From Verrucomicrobiota bacterium (GTDB lineage Bacteria; Chlamydiota; Chlamydiia; Chlamydiales; Rhabdochlamydiaceae): a DNA stretch of 64,000 nucleotides. Positions 33,581-42,467 of this stretch are shown here, one piece after another; the first letter of the stretch is position 1, and every line of letters starts with the position of its first letter. A program made the position numbers and the translations under genes. The DNA lies in NCBI GenBank assembly GCA_018239715.1, contig JAFEGW010000003.1:1-64000 (forward strand), written 5' to 3'. The notes under the pieces were generated by a model. That model was given only the letters and a program-made list of their open reading frames with translations. It was not told the origin of the DNA and did not search any database.

Positions 33581-35266
33581 ATGGCTTCTTCTATCAGCGT
33601 ATTGAGTGGCTCTAATGACAAGATAAAAATAACACTCTTTTCTTCAACCAAGCTTTACGATGTAGCAAATAGAGCTTGTCAACAGCTAATGAAACAATGG
33701 TGGCCCTTGCTTTTTTTAACATTCGAAGAAGCCATCAAGAAATATAAAATAATAGAGCTAGGTGAAATGTACAAGGCTGCCGAAGAGATGAAGGAAGTCT
33801 ATGATGATCCAAAGCTCGGTAAAGAACAAAAATGGATGCGATATGCAGTCAATTCCGCCTTCTTGGCAGCAAGGGGCAAAAAGATTTGGTCAGAGCTTAA
33901 CAAAGTACCACCGCGCGAACTTATATATCTCACGGTTTTGATCAGCGCCATCAAAACAACCAGGGTAGCGCTTCAACTATCTTGCCGAGATACGTGGGAT
34001 AAGGAAAGTTACTGTGAATTTATAAGCACTTTAGCGTCAAATAGTGCGGAAATTGGAAGCCACATATTTCATACTGCCCCTGATCTTCTTACTGATCGCA
34101 TGAAAGCAATTCTGCAATATTCTAAACATGCGTACTATGCCTCTCAAATTCTTACAGTCAATAATTGGCGCATGTGGGGATTTTATCTAGATAAAGTGCG
34201 AGAAATTTTGGGATGTCCTTCTAATAATGCTTCGATATCCTTAAATGGCGCGAATGATCCCTCATCAGATCACATTTCTGATCCTACAGAGCACTCTCTA
34301 ACAGAAACAGAAAAAGAGCAGATAAGAGAATTCATCGAGGATTTAGCTGATTTAAAGGAAAGTCTAACAAATCTTCTTTATTCTGATAACAAAAAAACAA
34401 AAAAGATCCTCGAGCGAATTGAATGCATTATCAATGAATTAACAGATAAAATTGATGATGATTCCACAAATAATACTAGAAAAGAAAAAAGCGAGAACGA
34501 AGTAGAAATTTTTGATCCTGATCTTGATGTATCTATTGAACAACAGGTACAAAAAATAGTGGAAGATTTTGATCATCTTTATTCTATCCAACAAGAAGAC
34601 TATAGCGATTTACTTGAGGATTTTAGTGATAGCTATACCCTTTGTGCAGACTTAATTCATAAAATGTCTGGCATAGATGAGGAACCGTTTTTTAATGCAC
34701 ATCTTGATGTATCTCGCGAAGAACAATTACAAAAAATACGCGGGGAGTCATATGGCAAACTTGACTCTACTCCGAAAGAAAAACCTTCTGTGTATACTGC
34801 AACCTTAATCCCTAAAGGGTATGCCGATCCAATTACAGAAAAAAAACTGTTAAGAAAACTAATGGAAGATTTAATCAAATTACGAGGAGACCTGAAAAGT
34901 ATCAATATCACCCTTGCTCCGAAACAGAAAGAAAAAGCAACAATGATCATGAAACGCATTCAGTATGTTATAGATGAACTTTCAGATAAACTTAATGATG
35001 ATACCACAGATAATACTAGAAAAGAAAAAAGCGAGCACGAAGTAGAAATTTTTGATCCCGATTTAGAGCTATCAATAGAAGAACAAATACAAAAAATAGA
35101 CGAAGAATTAGATGATTTGAAAGGTAGTCTTAGTCCTCCTCAACAGAAAAAACTTAAAAATATAATTGATTTTGCAAAAAATATATATTCTTCTAATGCA
35201 GAATTGTTATCGAGAATGTCTGTTGATTACTTTTCCATATATGAATCCTTTGACCATCCCATATAG
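33581..35266 (+). CDS. repeat-containing hypothetical protein, effector candidate
   Basis: Unrecognised 561-residue, acidic, mainly helical protein. Two copies of a long unit, 180 residues apart, share near-identical text (NTRKEKSE-x-EVEIFDPDL, then SIE-x-Q-x-QKI). A third short copy (HLDVSREEQLQKI) lies between them. It starts 21 bases after the U-box gene on the same strand, with an AGAGGCG ribosome site, so the two are probably co-transcribed. No membrane segment or signal peptide. Repeats, helical content and the U-box neighbour suggest a secreted effector. Recent internal duplication is evident at DNA level. Confidence 0.62.
   Translation: MASSISVLSGSNDKIKITLFSSTKLYDVANRACQQLMKQWWPLLFLTFEEAIKKYKIIELGEMYKAAEEMKEVYDDPKLGKEQKWMRYAVNSAFLAARGKKIWSELNKVPPRELIYLTVLISAIKTTRVALQLSCRDTWDKESYCEFISTLASNSAEIGSHIFHTAPDLLTDRMKAILQYSKHAYYASQILTVNNWRMWGFYLDKVREILGCPSNNASISLNGANDPSSDHISDPTEHSLTETEKEQIREFIEDLADLKESLTNLLYSDNKKTKKILERIECIINELTDKIDDDSTNNTRKEKSENEVEIFDPDLDVSIEQQVQKIVEDFDHLYSIQQEDYSDLLEDFSDSYTLCADLIHKMSGIDEEPFFNAHLDVSREEQLQKIRGESYGKLDSTPKEKPSVYTATLIPKGYADPITEKKLLRKLMEDLIKLRGDLKSINITLAPKQKEKATMIMKRIQYVIDELSDKLNDDTTDNTRKEKSEHEVEIFDPDLELSIEEQIQKIDEELDDLKGSLSPPQQKKLKNIIDFAKNIYSSNAELLSRMSVDYFSIYESFDHPI
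34438..34557 (+). repeat. internal direct repeat, unit 1
   Basis: Matches 34979-35098 at an offset of exactly 540 bases (180 codons), with uninterrupted identical stretches such as AATACTAGAAAAGAAAAAAG. The low divergence indicates recent duplication within the gene. Confidence 0.85.
34979..35098 (+). repeat. internal direct repeat, unit 2
   Basis: Second copy of 34438-34557. A related shorter piece at about 34699-34736 encodes HLDVSREEQLQKI. Confidence 0.85.
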
Positions 35267-35349
35267 GAGAGAAGTAGAGCCTAGATTAGATCACAGATCT
35301 GCTAACTCCGTTTTTGAAACCTGCATGTGTTAGTGAATTACTGTGTGCT

Positions 35350-36462
35350 TCAATTGTAAATACGCGGGATCCGGTCATTGAGAAGGCAGAGAATTTCATA
35401 GGGGATGGTATCGCAAAGATCGGCGACTTCCTTTAAGGAAATCTCTTCGCTGCCTTGTTTGCCTATGAGAACAACTTCGTCTCCTACATAGACCTCTTGC
35501 TCTCCGACATCGACCATAAATTGATCCATGCAAATGGTCCCTCGGATGGGAAATCTTTTCCCTCGAATAAGCACCGAGCCGCGATTGGAAAGAGACCGGC
35601 GATAGCCGTCTCCATAACCGACAGGAACGGTCACAATCCGCGTCTGCTTGTCTGTTACAAAAGAATGTCCATAGCTAATCCCCTCTCCTGGTTTCACCAC
35701 TTTAAAATAAGAAACCTTGGCCTTGAGAGAAAAACAAGGAGCGATGTCTTGCAGAGATACTGGGGCGTTTTTGGGGACATACCCAAAGGTGATCAAAGAA
35801 GGCCGGACCATATCTAGATGAGACTCGGGGAAAAAAGCTGTTCCCCCTGAATTCGCTAGATGGCGGATCAGAGGCGTCTCTTTAAAAAGAGGATCCTGGA
35901 TCAAAGTTTGAAAAGCCTGGATTTGCTGAAGAGCAAAAGGATCATCGGGGCGATCGGCAGTGGCCAAATGGGAATAAATTCCGACGACGTCGAGATTTTC
36001 CAAGTTCTGGAGATAGGGAAAAAGCTCTCGCGCTGTAGAGACGCGGACACCGGTGCGCTGCATGCCTGTATCAACTTCTAAATGGACGCGGCATCGGCGG
36101 CCTCTTTCTTTGCATTTTTGAGCCACCAGCTCGGCTTTAAATTTCGAGCTGATGGAAAACTCCAGGTTGTACTCCATTAAATCTTGGATCTGATCTTCGT
36201 GGATGGCTCCTAAAACGAGAATAGGAAGGGTGATATTCGCTTGGCGGAGTTTGATCCCTTCCTGCAAATGGGCCACACCTAAATAATCGATCCCTGCTTC
36301 TTCGGCGGCCTTTCCGACGGCGCATAGCCCATGTCCATACGCATTGGCTTTCACCACTAGACAAAATAAACGGCTGCCGATGTGGCTCCGGATAATTGAA
36401 ATATTCTTGCGTAATTGGCCTAAATCAACTTCTATCCAGGAAGGATGTGAAAAAGTCCCCAT
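35350..36462 (-). CDS. alr: alanine racemase
   Basis: A 370-residue PLP enzyme that interconverts L- and D-alanine, giving D-Ala for peptidoglycan. The PLP lysine is Lys38 in VVKANAYGHG. The second catalytic residue is Tyr264 in SYGHSF. The other signatures VDTGMQRTGV, RPSLITFGY, VGYGDGYRR and GTICMDQFMVDV are all present, and the length is normal. It is read away from the divergent side together with the sulfatase-LRR gene, which ends 28 bases upstream, so the two probably form an operon. Cytoplasmic. C. trachomatis lacks a dedicated alr, while environmental chlamydiae keep more complete cell-wall pathways; that comparison is from general knowledge. Confidence 0.95.
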   Translation of the reverse strand: MGTFSHPSWIEVDLGQLRKNISIIRSHIGSRLFCLVVKANAYGHGLCAVGKAAEEAGIDYLGVAHLQEGIKLRQANITLPILVLGAIHEDQIQDLMEYNLEFSISSKFKAELVAQKCKERGRRCRVHLEVDTGMQRTGVRVSTARELFPYLQNLENLDVVGIYSHLATADRPDDPFALQQIQAFQTLIQDPLFKETPLIRHLANSGGTAFFPESHLDMVRPSLITFGYVPKNAPVSLQDIAPCFSLKAKVSYFKVVKPGEGISYGHSFVTDKQTRIVTVPVGYGDGYRRSLSNRGSVLIRGKRFPIRGTICMDQFMVDVGEQEVYVGDEVVLIGKQGSEEISLKEVADLCDTIPYEILCLLNDRIPRIYN

Positions 36463-36490
36463 AAATTCTGTAGCATAGCAATTCCACTTC

Positions 36491-38995
36491 TCAAGATCGA
36501 GTAGAAAAAGTGTTATTAAGATAAAGCGATTCGAGTTTCATTTTGCGCAGATCCGGTAAATATTTTTCAGTGAGAAGAGGGCACCCTTCTAGCCTCAAAA
36601 AGCGGAGGGGAAGCCGTGTTAAACAAGCCACTCCTTCATCCGTGATCTGAGGAGCATCTACCAGCCAAAGGAGTTCTAAAGGATGCTCTTGCAGCGCTTT
36701 TAAGAACCGATCTGTCAAGTTCATACATCCTTCTATAACGAGACGGCCTAAGTGGCGATTATTTTGAAGCAAAGCAAGGAGCGCTGCATCGGTCATTTGA
36801 TGCGCTTTTAATAATTTAAAACGGGTCAGATGTTTACAATGACGCGCTAGAGCCTCGATTCCCTGGTCCGTAAGACGGCGTCCATTCAAAGATAGCACAG
36901 AAAGGAGCGGACAATGGGCAAATGAATCCATCCCCGCATCCGTGATTTCTTCCGCATCGGAAATATCCAGAAGTCGAAGACGGCCGTGCGCTACTGCCAA
37001 AGCCCGACCCGTCAGATCCGTGATGCCTTGAAGACTTAATTCTTCTAGATGCGGACATCGGGAGAAGACTGAGGCTATGCCTTCATCGGTGATAAGAAGG
37101 CAATTGTGCAAGCTGAGCTTCATCAATCTTGAGTCTAAATTCATAAGTTCCTTATCCGTGACCATCGTGGAAGATAAGTCGAGCTCATACACAGATGCCC
37201 CCATCTTTTGAGAAGTTTCATCTTGAGCATAGAATTGATCTAGCTGGATAAAATAGTTGCAAGTTTCAAGCCGCAACGCCTCTGCAATTTCAGGGTGTGA
37301 CTCGGATGCATTGCTTTTTTCTCCAGGATCTTCTTCTAAATCGTAAAGCTCGCCCTCCGCTGTTAATTGATTCTCTATCCATTTCCATTTTCCCTTCCGA
37401 CAGCCAAGAAAACCTTCGGAATAGGGATTTTGCAGCATCACTGCTTTATCGGGATGGGGGCGCAGCAAGGAGGCGCCGCAGCTCGGATGGCAACCCTCCC
37501 ATTGAAATAGATCCATGAAGGTCGGCAGAAGATCGACATGGCTTCCTATTTCCGAGATGACCTTAGGCTCCTTAATTCTTCCTTCGGCAAGAATAAGAAG
37601 CGGAACACGTACATTTTCTTCGTAGAGAAACCGCGAGTTGTAAAAGTTGCCCTCATGCTGTCCCATCGGCTGCCCATGGTCGCCGACAAGGACTAGGATT
37701 GTTTTTTTGCTCAGCCCTTTCTCTTTTAAAAGATTGACTAATAGCCCCAGAGAATAATCGGTGTAGTGCACGGTCTGCAAAAATCGATTCTTCGAGGAAT
37801 TTTCCGGCAGATCAAACACAGGCGATAGGTGGTGTTTAGGGACGATCCACGGATGATGATTGGAGATGGTGAATAATATTGTGAACGTTGGTTGCTGCTG
37901 TTTTTGGAGCCCATCGACCGTATACCGCATCAGATCTTCATCCGGCGTCCCCCAGCCCTTAAAATCGTTACCAGGCTCTTCCATCTCCTTTCGATCGACT
38001 ATCACATCGAAATGATTTTTTAAAAACTCCGCTTGCCTGTCATAGCCGAGCGGTCCGTTATGATAAAAAGCTGAGGTATATCCGGCTTTTTTAAAAAGCT
38101 GGGGAAGCCCTGCCAAAGGAACCTGCATGTAAGGCAGCAATCCCTGCGTGGTGTTGCCAGGAGGAATTCCAAACAAACCTGCCAGCAACGCTCGGTAAGT
38201 CAATGTTCCATTGGAGTAAAAATTAGAAAATAAAATCCCTTCTTGAGCCAACTCATGGAAGCGAGGAGTCGTATTTTCTCCCACGGCGAAAGCTGCAAAC
38301 GATTCTAAAAAAACCAAGATCACATGCGGCTTTTCTTCCAACCCGATCTTCACTTCAAATTGCGGCTCTCCAGAAAATGCTGCGGTTTTGTTCCATAAAA
38401 ATTCGGGTCCTGCCCGGAACGATTTTTTCCGCTTCGAAGATAGACGCTCGATGCATTTCCTCTGCTCTTCGAAAAGAATGTTGCCAACGCTATAAGCAGC
38501 GCTTTTAGGCAAAAATTTCCCGCCGAGGGCAGCTAAGCCTCCAATTCCTAAAGCCCCAGCTGCATACCCAAGGGAAATCTCCATCTGCTGATAAACGAAA
38601 AAATATCCTATCAGATGACCGACGCAGACAAGCACTCCCATCGGCAACAAGCGCTGAGCTCCCAAAGCCTTGGCGGAAGGATAGAGCGATTTCACATGAT
38701 GCAGATGAGATAAATAAGAGAGATTGATGCGAAGTTGCATGCGATGAAATAAAAAATAATCAACGATGAGGAATAAGTGGATAAAGCAGCCTAAAAGGGC
38801 TGTTAAAGCCGCTGAAATAGAAACCAAAAGCGAAAGCTCGAAAACGACAAAAAGATCTTCAAGAAATCCGACCCATCGGGCATAGACACCAGTAGAGGCC
38901 CTCGAGAAAAAAACTCTCAGGCAGACAGGCACAGATAAATTTAGAATAAAAAAGTAGAGAGCCCGCATATATGCGTAAGATAGATAAAGTCTCAT
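36491..38995 (-). CDS. membrane sulfatase/LTA-synthase-like enzyme fused to leucine-rich repeats
   Basis: An 834-residue fusion. Residues 1-165 have about four or five membrane helices. Residues 222-555 are an alkaline-phosphatase-superfamily domain like LTA synthase or phosphoethanolamine transferases: VILVFLESFAA (metal ligand Glu231), NFYSNGTLTYRALLAGLFGIPP (nucleophile Thr264 or Thr266), LVGDHGQPMGQHEG (Asp439, His440, His447) and SHVDLLPTF. Residues about 603-834 are leucine-rich repeats of the cysteine-containing eukaryotic type (ITDEGIASVFSRCPHLEELSL, DAEEITDAGMDSFAHC, LTDQGIEALARHC). An LRR tail on such an enzyme is most unusual. The M1 codon overlaps the divergent methyltransferase start by 25 bases; Met10 at 38968 is an alternative. 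alr follows. Confidence 0.85.
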   Translation of the reverse strand: MRLYLSYAYMRALYFFILNLSVPVCLRVFFSRASTGVYARWVGFLEDLFVVFELSLLVSISAALTALLGCFIHLFLIVDYFLFHRMQLRINLSYLSHLHHVKSLYPSAKALGAQRLLPMGVLVCVGHLIGYFFVYQQMEISLGYAAGALGIGGLAALGGKFLPKSAAYSVGNILFEEQRKCIERLSSKRKKSFRAGPEFLWNKTAAFSGEPQFEVKIGLEEKPHVILVFLESFAAFAVGENTTPRFHELAQEGILFSNFYSNGTLTYRALLAGLFGIPPGNTTQGLLPYMQVPLAGLPQLFKKAGYTSAFYHNGPLGYDRQAEFLKNHFDVIVDRKEMEEPGNDFKGWGTPDEDLMRYTVDGLQKQQQPTFTILFTISNHHPWIVPKHHLSPVFDLPENSSKNRFLQTVHYTDYSLGLLVNLLKEKGLSKKTILVLVGDHGQPMGQHEGNFYNSRFLYEENVRVPLLILAEGRIKEPKVISEIGSHVDLLPTFMDLFQWEGCHPSCGASLLRPHPDKAVMLQNPYSEGFLGCRKGKWKWIENQLTAEGELYDLEEDPGEKSNASESHPEIAEALRLETCNYFIQLDQFYAQDETSQKMGASVYELDLSSTMVTDKELMNLDSRLMKLSLHNCLLITDEGIASVFSRCPHLEELSLQGITDLTGRALAVAHGRLRLLDISDAEEITDAGMDSFAHCPLLSVLSLNGRRLTDQGIEALARHCKHLTRFKLLKAHQMTDAALLALLQNNRHLGRLVIEGCMNLTDRFLKALQEHPLELLWLVDAPQITDEGVACLTRLPLRFLRLEGCPLLTEKYLPDLRKMKLESLYLNNTFSTRS
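38965..38974. promoter_or_regulatory. palindrome holding divergent start codons
   Basis: CGCATATATGCG (38964-38975) contains the methyltransferase ATG on the plus strand and the Met10 ATG of the sulfatase-LRR gene on the minus strand. No room remains between the two genes for separate promoters, so each promoter must lie inside the other gene. Confidence 0.5.
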
Positions 38996-39609
38996 TATAT
39001 TGGAAACAGCAAGAACCTACTTTGCAATCGATGTATAAAAAGCCGAATGCTGAATATCTCGAAAAGCATGAAAAAGCTGAACTCCTGAGCTACCTTCCCG
39101 ATCTACAAGGAAAAAAGATCTTAGATTTAGGAGCCGGTATTGGGCGGTTTACACGGTATTTTTCTTCGCTGGCTGAGCATCTGACCACGGTCGATATGGC
39201 GCCCCAGTTCGTTGCAAGGAATCGCCAGGATCATGCCGACTGCTCGAATATAACGTTCCTCTGCTCGGACGCCCTAAGCCTCCAGATGGAAGACCATTCT
39301 TTAGATTTCATCTTTCTCAATTGGCTGTTGATGTACTTGGAAGATCATGAAGTCGAGGTTTTATTGGATAGAATCCATCGCTGGCTCAGACCTGAAGGAG
39401 AGCTATTCTTTAGAGAATCGTGCGATGTTATGCGCTCTAAGAACACAAAAAACGGATATTTTGCCCATTACCGCAGTCTTTCCGAGTACGATGCTTTTGT
39501 GAAGGAAAAATTCACCCTCTTGAAAGAAGGCCATCTTCGAACTTATGTGCACTGTTTTGCAGACCCCCTTCAATGCTATTGGCATTGCAGGAAAAACCCA
39601 AAGATTTAA
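38971..39609 (+). CDS. phosphoethanolamine N-methyltransferase-like enzyme
   Basis: A 212-residue SAM-dependent methyltransferase. The SAM motif is LDLGAGIGRF (51-60) with acidic VDMAP (74-78). Beyond the general fold it carries hallmarks of eukaryotic phosphoethanolamine methyltransferases: an N-terminal YWKQQ, NWLLMYLEDHEV (117-128), RWLRPEGELFFRESCD (137-152) and AHYRSLSEYD (165-174), matching NWLLMYLsD.Ev, WLr.gG..FFRESC and THYR.p..Y. The enzyme methylates phosphoethanolamine towards phosphocholine. Plant and protist enzymes use one or two such domains. It is divergent from the sulfatase-LRR gene, itself similar to lipid head-group transferases. Confidence 0.78.
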   Translation: MRKIDKVSLYWKQQEPTLQSMYKKPNAEYLEKHEKAELLSYLPDLQGKKILDLGAGIGRFTRYFSSLAEHLTTVDMAPQFVARNRQDHADCSNITFLCSDALSLQMEDHSLDFIFLNWLLMYLEDHEVEVLLDRIHRWLRPEGELFFRESCDVMRSKNTKNGYFAHYRSLSEYDAFVKEKFTLLKEGHLRTYVHCFADPLQCYWHCRKNPKI

Positions 39610-39629
39610 CCTGGGTGTTAAAGGACTGT

Positions 39630-40433
39630 CTAGTATTCTTCTTCCAGGGTCTTCTCGATCAGAGCTAAGAAGGCACCCCCGTCAGCCTGATTTTCACCGA
39701 CATCTCCCAAAGCATTTTCTAGTGCATCAAGATCAGTCTGAGCAGGAGGATTATTGGCTAAAACTGCAGCGCTCAGACTTTCTAGTGTCTCGCTCCCACC
39801 CGGTTGGATAGGGGTATTTAAATAGGTCTGAAGCACCGTCAAATATCCATCGGTGATCGGAGGAGAAGCATTCCCCATATCTGTATTGAGCTGTTTAATA
39901 TCCGTCGCCACTGCTGTCAATAAGGCATTTAACACCGTGGGGTTGGGATTGGCGCAATACTCGTTATAGGAGGATATGTCGTCTTTAAGCTGATCGATGT
40001 CATTTTGTATTATGGTATCGCCTGCGTTCTGCGAACCTACTGTCTGTATCTGATCCAGGGCTTGATAAAGAGGCGTGAAGAGACTCATCTGACCCTGAAA
40101 AGCTTCAACGGCATTTGAACAGTTTGAAGTGCCAAACATTTGACAGACTTCGGCTAGCGTATACCCCACCATACCTCCCTTCTGCCCCAAGGCTGCTAGG
40201 ACAGCCATCGCGGTGGAATATTGCGGATCTCCTCCGGGCGGAGGGTTGGCAGTCAAATAGCTATCTAAGGCATTAATGCATTGCATAGCGGCCTGGATAT
40301 TGACCGCATTGGGATAGGTTTGACATTCGTACAGAGCTTCCCATGCGGCATCTCCTAACTGGCTGAAGGTCGCATCCGAGAAATTTCCCGCTGAAGCCCC
40401 TTGAGGTCCACTGACGGGCGGTATCCCATTCAT
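39630..40433 (-). CDS. hypothetical protein, possible secreted effector
   Basis: Unrecognised 267-residue, acidic, mostly helical protein with a Gly/Ser/Pro-rich start (NGIPPVSGPQGASAGNFS), no Sec signal and no membrane segment. Four Cys residues occur in the first half. A short disordered Ser/Gly-rich N-terminus is typical of type III substrates in chlamydiae but is not proof. A GGGGATG element precedes the ATG. It is convergent with the methyltransferase gene. Confidence 0.6.
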   Translation of the reverse strand: MNGIPPVSGPQGASAGNFSDATFSQLGDAAWEALYECQTYPNAVNIQAAMQCINALDSYLTANPPPGGDPQYSTAMAVLAALGQKGGMVGYTLAEVCQMFGTSNCSNAVEAFQGQMSLFTPLYQALDQIQTVGSQNAGDTIIQNDIDQLKDDISSYNEYCANPNPTVLNALLTAVATDIKQLNTDMGNASPPITDGYLTVLQTYLNTPIQPGGSETLESLSAAVLANNPPAQTDLDALENALGDVGENQADGGAFLALIEKTLEEEY

Positions 40434-40633
40434 TAAACATCCCCTTTTAATTACTATTTATAACAAAAAACCGTATACATCAAATACTGTTTGGAAGTGA
40501 TTAAAAAAGAGGATGTTGAACTATATTTATTATCGAAATATTTCCACTGAAATTACAAACACAATTTTAGATTAATGTAGATTTATAATTACATATTTAA
40601 TATAGATAAAAATAAGAAAGCAAGGAGTTGCAA

Positions 40634-41014
40634 ATGGATGTTTCTATTTTTTTAGCAAAGTTGATTGGACTTTATTTTATTATCATAGGCGCTCTCTGTA
40701 TCCTCAGAAAGCGTCAAATGGCAATGACGGGCAAAGAACTCGTCTCCTCAAAATCGGCCCTGGTTGTTTCTGCAAAGATCAGCCTGCTTTTTGGTCTCGT
40801 GATCGCTATCGATCACACCATCTGGGAATATAGCTGGAGAGGCTTAATTACAGCCTTAGGCTATCTCATGATCCTGAGAGGAGTCATGCGGTATGCATTT
40901 CCTAACGAAGTTAAAAAGATGGCTTCCAAAATCCCTGATGAAGGGTATGTGCTGATGAGCTTGATCGTTCTCGCTATTGGAATCTATTTAACTTACTGCG
41001 GATTTAACTATTAA
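40634..41014 (+). CDS. small integral membrane protein
   Basis: A 126-residue protein with four predicted membrane helices (about 6-24, 42-60, 66-82, 104-123) and short charged loops (RKRQMAMTGKEL). AAGGAG lies 6 bases before the ATG at 40634, which is preferred over an in-frame TTG at 40628. The family was not recognised. It stands alone between an effector-like gene and a pseudogene and ends just before a strong hairpin. Confidence 0.65.
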   Translation: MDVSIFLAKLIGLYFIIIGALCILRKRQMAMTGKELVSSKSALVVSAKISLLFGLVIAIDHTIWEYSWRGLITALGYLMILRGVMRYAFPNEVKKMASKIPDEGYVLMSLIVLAIGIYLTYCGFNY

Positions 41015-41022
41015 TTCTATAG

Positions 41023-41046
41023 AGAGCCGGCGGATCCGCCGGCTCT
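41023..41046. terminator. 24-base perfect palindrome, bidirectional terminator candidate
   Basis: AGAGCCGGCGGA followed by TCCGCCGGCTCT, a perfect G/C-rich inverted repeat between convergent genes. No clear T run follows on either side, so a factor-dependent stop or another role is possible. It overlaps the stop codon of the minus-strand remnant. Confidence 0.6.
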
Positions 41047-41590
41047 ATCTTTGAAAACTTTTCACCAAGGGCATCTCCCTGAGCATGGGATTCTCTGGGA
41101 ACAAAAGCTGAGCTATCACAGTTAAGTACTCCCTCAAGTGCCTTGTGATTAAGAAGTTCTGCAGGACGTGTTGTTTTCCTCTATTGCCTAGCTCTTGAAC
41201 TACTTCTGCATTTTGCATAAGAAAGTTAATCTGGCTGGCCGTTTCTTTGACAGCACTCACTAAAAGCCCTGTCTGACCATCGATGACTTGCAAGCGGATC
41301 CCCTCAACATTTCCTCCAATCACAGGTTTTTTCTTCCATAATGCCTCGGCGACAGTGAGACCAAAACCTTCTTTCAAAGACTTTTGAAGTACAATCGTCG
41401 ATCCTCTCTGCAAGCTGTTGATAGCCCGGTGGGACGTCGGAGGCAAAAGAAGCACGAAGAGATCGGGATCGTCTTTTCCTGCTTTCTCGACTTGCTCGAA
41501 CATTTTGGCCCCTTCCGGATCATCTTTAGATTGTTGCCTATCGTTTGGTCTGTGTCCCTCTTCTCAATTTGGATTAGGGAATAGACCCCT
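41045..41590 (-). pseudogene. remnant of a GT4 glycosyltransferase (trehalose synthase-like)
   Basis: The open part (41045-41503) encodes the C-terminal half of a GT4 enzyme of the trehalose glycosyltransferring synthase type: IVLQKSLKEGFGLTVAEALW (EGFGLT donor-site motif), KPVIGGNVEGIRLQVIDGQT and VLQNFLITRHLREYL. Upstream the same reading continues (DDPEGAK), but an in-frame stop and frameshift then break it. A second frame reads ISRGVYSLIQIEKRDTDQ and GNNLK, which fits the family segment ISRF...D..GVI.AY....K with about eight residues deleted. The N-terminal half is missing. It is a decayed gene, not a functional one. Confidence 0.82.
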
Positions 41591-41606
41591 CTTGAAATCC
41601 TAGAAC

Positions 41607-42467
41607 TTATTTATTTGCTAATTTCTCATAGAAACGAACCACTGCTTTAAATGCTTCTCCCATATCCGAGGAGAAACCACATTCAGCAGCCATAGCTATG
41701 AACTGTATTTGCCATTCGAGGGGTGGTTCCCCCAATTTTTCAGGAAGGGAATGAGTGTTTCTAGTTTTGAATACCCGTTCAAGTGCATAGCGACATTCAT
41801 CTAATTTAAGATTCTTCATCTTTAGAAGAAGAACCATATCGATTAGATCTTTAGCACGAGAGTTTATCTTGTCCCCTCGGGGCAGGGTATAGGTATGGAG
41901 TTTTTCTGCAAACTGCTGTTCGATCGAAATCATCGGTATAATCGGAGAGGGAATATCGCAAAATCCAAGCCAGTTTGTTCCTTGAACATTCTCTATCTGA
42001 TTGATAACGATGTCGGCCCCGACATCAAGTTGGAATCGGACAAACAGCTTTCCATCAATCAGTGACGAAACGGGGTAGCGAGCGCCGCCATAGGGGACAT
42101 TCTCGAGATCAATTTGAGCTTTTCCGATTTGATAGACGAAATGATCCTTCAGGTCATTTTGAGCAAGAGTTTGAAGTTCCTGTAAGATCAACTCCCTCAA
42201 TAGTTCGCTTTCATTTTTAGCCCGCAAGATGCAAGTAAGGTCGATGTCTTTCGTGGCGCGCGCCTGACCTATACGCAATTCCATCGCATATCCACCCTTC
42301 AAGAAAAAGTTGCCTTGCTCTTGAGAAAAGATCCTTGCCAAAAGTCGATCAAAAGCAACTTTTCGACGAAGACGTTGCAAATCTTCCTTAGTTTTGCTTG
42401 CAATACCCTGAAGTCTTACTTCAAGGCTTTTTCGAAAGTCAGTAGCTGTTTTAAAGGTTGTATTCAT
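41607..42467 (-). CDS. abiEii: AbiEii-family nucleotidyltransferase toxin
   Basis: A 286-residue protein of the type IV toxin-antitoxin AbiE system. The nucleotidyltransferase signature is present: FLKGGYAMELR (55-65) and RATKDIDL (70-77) with acidic metal ligands Asp74 and Asp76. Later IEQQFAEKLHTYT and NSRAKDLIDMVLL match the conserved K...R..KDl.D motif. Related toxins transfer nucleotides and stop growth; in phage defence they act by abortive infection. The start lies inside the abiEi gene (17-base overlap), so the antitoxin is translated first. Confidence 0.88.
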   Translation of the reverse strand: MNTTFKTATDFRKSLEVRLQGIASKTKEDLQRLRRKVAFDRLLARIFSQEQGNFFLKGGYAMELRIGQARATKDIDLTCILRAKNESELLRELILQELQTLAQNDLKDHFVYQIGKAQIDLENVPYGGARYPVSSLIDGKLFVRFQLDVGADIVINQIENVQGTNWLGFCDIPSPIIPMISIEQQFAEKLHTYTLPRGDKINSRAKDLIDMVLLLKMKNLKLDECRYALERVFKTRNTHSLPEKLGEPPLEWQIQFIAMAAECGFSSDMGEAFKAVVRFYEKLANK

